A stretch of 64,000 nt of DNA from Rosa chinensis (lineage: Eukaryota > Streptophyta > Magnoliopsida > Rosales > Rosaceae), in the NCBI RefSeq assembly GCF_002994745.2, contig NC_037091.1:54111612-54175611 (forward strand). Direction: 5' to 3'. The stretch's first letter is position 1. Each line of letters begins with the position of its first letter. The notes under the pieces are model-generated. The model worked only from the letters and a program-made list of their open reading frames with translations, was not told the origin of the DNA and ran no database searches. Shown in pieces: positions 60,780-64,000 of this stretch. The translations under genes were made by a program, and so were the position numbers.

Positions 60780-61790
60780 GGTTGTCAGCATCTCCGACGA
60801 ACACCTTGAGAAGACAGTCCGCATCGGCGCCCAGCTAGACCTAGAGGTAGCGGCTGAACTCACCCAGTTTCTACGTGACAATGCCGTCGTCTTTGTGTGG
60901 TCCTACGCTGACATGCCAGGGATCTCCCCTGAGATCATCACACACAAGTTGAGCATCAAACCATCCTTCTATCCTGTCAAGCAGCGGCGAAGGGCCTTTG
61001 ATAAAGAGAGGTATCGTGCAATAGGAGAAGAAGTCGCCAAACTCTAGCACATCGGGTTCATCCGCCAAGTCAATTACCCTCAGTGGATTTCCAACCTGGT
61101 CATGGTCAAGAAACCTAGAGGAAAGTGGGATGTGGGTCGACTTCAAGGGCCTCAAAAAGGCATGCCCCAAGGACAGCTTCCCGCTACCCCGCATAGATCA
61201 GTTGGTCGATGCAACCGCTGAACACGAGCTACTCAGCATGATGGACGCATTCTCTGGCTACAATCAGATCAAGATGCACCCCGGGGACCAAGAGTGCACC
61301 GCCTTCACCACCGACAAGGGCCTATACTATGACAATGTCATGCCCTTTGGTTTGAAGAACGTCGGTGCAACCTATCAGCGGTTGATGAATGCCATGTTCG
61401 CTAAGCACCTTGGCAAGATAATAGAGGTCTATGTGGACGACATGTTGGTAAAAAGCATCAAGGCCAGCGGACACGTGGCAAACCTCATAATCATATTCGC
61501 CATTCTCTTGGCTTATGGTATGCGCCTCAACCCAGAAAAATATTTCTTTGGCGTCACCGCCAGCAAATTTCTAGGCTACATAGTCAGCGAAAGGGGATAG
61601 AGGCCAATCCTGACAAGGTGCAAGCCATCCTCAACATAAAGGCCCCGGAGTGGAAGGTACACGTTCAGAGCCTCCAAGGAAAGCTAACCGCTCTCTCTCG
61701 ATTCATCTCCAGACTTACCGACAGATGCCTCCTAGTTTTCAAAGTGCTGAAAAACACATACAAGAAAGTAATTGACTAGACCCCAGAGTG
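60780..61790 (+). pseudogene. Reverse transcriptase of Tat element, broken
   Basis: It begins around VSISDEHLEKTVRIGAQL, with FVWSYADMPGISPEIITHKL and VKQRRRAFDKERY. A TAG lies at 61045-61047. A shift near 61125 moves the rest to another frame: VDFKGLKKACPKDSFPLPRI, MPFGLKNVGATYQRLMNAMF, then the active site YVDDML at 61430-61447. A second shift occurs near 61600 (SERG), and a TAG at about 61779 stands where Trp is usual. Confidence 0.85.
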
Positions 61791-62240
61791 TGAGGCGGCA
61801 TTCCAGAGCTTGAAGGAATACTTAGCAGCAGTCCCACTTCTTTCCATTCCAGTACAGGGTGAGACACTATACATCTACCTAGCGGTATCCCTATCAGCGG
61901 TAAGCTGCCCTATCATGCGACGAGAGGGCCAGGAGGAGCTCCCGGTATTCTAAACCGGCAGGGGCATAAATGGGGCGGAGATGAGGTATCCCCCTCTGGA
62001 GAGGCTCGATCTCGTACTCGTTGTCGCCGCTAGGCGCCTCTGCCAATACTTTCAAGCTCACACAATTCATGTCTTAACAAACCAACCGCTGAGGCAAATA
62101 ATACAGAACCTCAAGCACTCTGGGTGCCTTAGCAAGTGGGCCATCCAGCTCAGCGAGTTTGATATTGACTACAAGCTAAGGATTGCCATGAAAGGCCAGG
62201 TAATGGCAGATTTTATCGCTGAACTCACCGAGTTTCAGGA
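61791..62240 (+). pseudogene. First RNase H (Ty3/gypsy type), degraded
   Basis: It covers AAFQSLKEYLAAVPLLSIP, a TAA near 61952, then MRYPPLERLDLVLVVAARRL, LTNQPLRQIIQN and KGQVMADFIAEL. The usual Asp in LTDQPL is Asn. In the Tat lineage this RNase H is known to decay once a second one is present. Confidence 0.75.
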
Positions 62241-62309
62241 TGAACCCAACCTAGGGGCACAAGAGGCCAACACAGAAATGGTAACCGCTAGGGAACCAGC
62301 CCCCCAGCA

Positions 62310-62710
62310 GCAGTCAGACTGGAACCTCCGCGTAGACGGCTCCGCCTGTGCCAAGGCCTGCGGCGCCAGAGTCATCTTGAAGGGACCAGGGGGACTAAAC
62401 GTGGAATACACATTAAAATTCAATTTCAAAGCCTCAAACAACATGGCGGAGTACGAAGCGCTCATTGCCGGCTTACTCCTCGCCATCGATTCAGGAGCTG
62501 ACAGTGTCAACATATTTAGCGACTCTCAACTAGTCGTTAACCAGGTCAACGACAGCTTCCAAGCTAAAGACCAGCAGTTAGCGGCATACTTGGGGTACAT
62601 CAAGACACTACTCAAAAAATTCAAATTTCACACGATCACACAGATTTCCAGGGAAAAGAACGCCAAGGCTGATTCACTGGCAAGACTAGCAACCGCTCAA
62701 CCACACCAAA
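62310..62710 (+). CDS. Second RNase H (aRNH, Tat lineage), open
   Basis: Part of the open frame 61981-63855. The four acidic positions are visible: VDGSA, MAEYEALIAGLLLA, FSDSQLVVNQVND and ADSLARLATA. A second, archaeal-like RNase H placed between RNase H 1 and integrase is diagnostic of plant Tat/Ogre-type Ty3/gypsy elements. It is open in this copy, but the rest of pol is broken. Confidence 0.8.
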
Positions 62711-62879
62711 GTCCAGTGGACACAAGGGTGGAGTGCCTTGATAAGCTAAGCATCAGCAAAACCCTGGCGGAAATCTTCAATATTGAGGTCAATCCCAGCT
62801 GGATGGATGAAATCATAGAGTATAAGCGTAATGGAACACTACCCACCGACAAGGTCGAAGCACGGCAGCTTAAGCGGAG

Positions 62880-63700
62880 GGCAACCCGTTATAACATCCA
62901 GAATGGCAAGCTTTACCGCCAAGGGTTCACCCATCCCAACCTCTGGTGTCTGACCCCAGAAGAGGGAAAGGCAGTTCTGGCAATGATACACGGTGGGGAA
63001 TGTGGAAACCACTCGGGCGCTAGGTCTTTGGCCAATCGCACAATGCGACAAGGTTACTTTTGGCCCACGCTCAGCGACGACGCCAGGAAGGTCTCCAGGT
63101 CCTGCCACAAGTGTCAACAATACGCTGACCTTCCTCATGCCCCGGCGGAGCCCCTGTCGATCATAATTGGCCTATGGATCCACTCCATGTGGGGCCTGAA
63201 CTTGATTGGAAAACTCCGAAACGCCAAAGGCCAATTCAAGTACATCATCGTCGCCATCGACTACAACAGTAAATGGATAGAGGCGGAGCCGCTAAAGGCT
63301 ATAACTACCGCCAAGGTAAGCCAATTCCTCTGGAAGAACATCTACTGCCGCTGCGGCGTCCCCCATACAATCATCACAGACAACGGCACACAGTTCAACA
63401 ACAAGGAACTCATATCTTTCACCGCCAACCTGGGCACCAAGTTGAGTTTTGCATCTGTCGCTCACCCCCAATCCAACAGCCAAGTCGAAGCAGCAAACAA
63501 GATAATCAAGAAGCTGCTAAAAAAGAAGCTCGACGACGCCAAGGGATTATGGGCGGAGAAACTCCCAGAAGTACTTTGGGCCATCAGGACTACCCCTACT
63601 CCCGCCACTAGTAAAACACCATCCTGCATGATGTTTGGCACTGAAGCCGTCCTACCAGTTGAGGTCACCCAACCTACTGCTAGGGTCGAGGGCACTGCTC
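62880..63700 (+). pseudogene. Integrase of Tat element, catalytic Asp lost
   Basis: The HHCC zinc finger (HGGECGNHSG ... CHKCQQYA) lies at about 62990-63120. The core has MWGLNLIGKL (first catalytic Asp now Asn, codon 63199-63201), TDNGTQFNN (second Asp, 63379-63381) and SQVEAANK (Glu, 63487-63489), with 35 residues between the last two (DD35E). After about 63690 the frame shifts; the C-terminal part continues to the window end with further stops, including one near 63909. Confidence 0.85.
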
Positions 63701-64000
63701 TGAGACCAACAGTGAAGGCATCAACCTCAACAAGGACCTCCTCGAATAAGGACGCCACAAGGCCCATTTGCACAACTTGCAAAACAAACAGCGGGTATCA
63801 CGTTTCTACAACGCCAGAGTCAAAGCCCACAACCTCCAACTGGGGGACTGGGTAATGAAGGAAGTCATTCCACCGCCAACGGCACTCCGCCCAACTTGGG
63901 AAGGACCGTAAAAAATAGTAGAAGTCGTTAGCCCCGGCACCTTCTTCTTAATGGACAAGGATGGCGTCACAACGACCCACCCTTGGAATACGGAGCATCT

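Larger units (their letters stand above)
57740..64000 (+). mobile_element. Tat-lineage Ty3/gypsy retrotransposon, cut by window end
   Basis: Order: LTR, primer site, gag, protease, RT, RNase H, second RNase H, integrase. Integrase after RT marks Ty3/gypsy and the second RNase H marks Tat. The copy is inactive: at least three frameshifts and about a dozen stops. The 3' end, including the second LTR, is outside the window. Confidence 0.9.

Overview
The window is plant nuclear DNA, most likely from a eudicot. Genes have introns with GT-AG (some GC-AG) splice sites. Intergenic DNA is AT-rich and full of dinucleotide microsatellites. The gene families (CYSTM, GEM-like GRAM, CURLY FLAG LEAF-type WW, LITAF/GILP, CONSTANS-like, MIR169) and the Tat-type Ty3/gypsy retrotransposon are all land-plant types. 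A rosid such as Rosaceae is a guess; nothing here fixes the species.

Bases 1-39,000 are gene-bearing. Three related CYSTM-type genes lie in tandem on the minus strand (1555-2070, 3191-3987, 6070-6912), each ending in a 49-52 bp micro-exon that encodes the membrane module. A GEM-like GRAM-domain gene (4682-5639, +) sits among them. Next come a WW-domain CURLY FLAG LEAF1-like gene (16840-18048, -), a LITAF-domain GILP-like gene (23957-24609, +), a MIR169 hairpin (about 26138-26356, -) whose loop holds a 51 bp CT microsatellite, and a two-B-box CONSTANS-like gene with a CCT domain (36148-38675, +). The spaces between them hold foldback MITEs, a 2.4 kb solo LTR (29263-31707) and a diverged non-coding segmental duplication (10.1-13.8 kb).

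From 39 to 46.6 kb only relics remain: a LINE RNase H fragment, a probable Helitron 3' end next to gene fragments (one from ribosomal protein S11), an LRR-protein pseudogene with a poly-T frameshift, a Tourist-like MITE, and two nested hAT-like elements with 8 bp target-site duplications.

From 46.6 kb to the end the window is stacked transposons. A plant-mobile-domain (PMD) ORF that starts at 47502 is cut by a complete 5,966 bp non-autonomous LTR retrotransposon (47703-53668, minus orientation, target duplication ccctc). It then resumes in the same frame and continues as intron-containing, stop-riddled sequence to about 56.77 kb. The inserted element has no gag or pol. It carries a large 3'-proximal minisatellite and a primer-binding site almost identical to that of the second element. 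That second element, from about 57.74 kb and running off the right edge, is a decayed Tat-lineage Ty3/gypsy retrotransposon with gag, protease, RT, two RNase H domains and integrase. The shared primer-binding site and LTR end suggest the first element was mobilised by a Tat-type relative.
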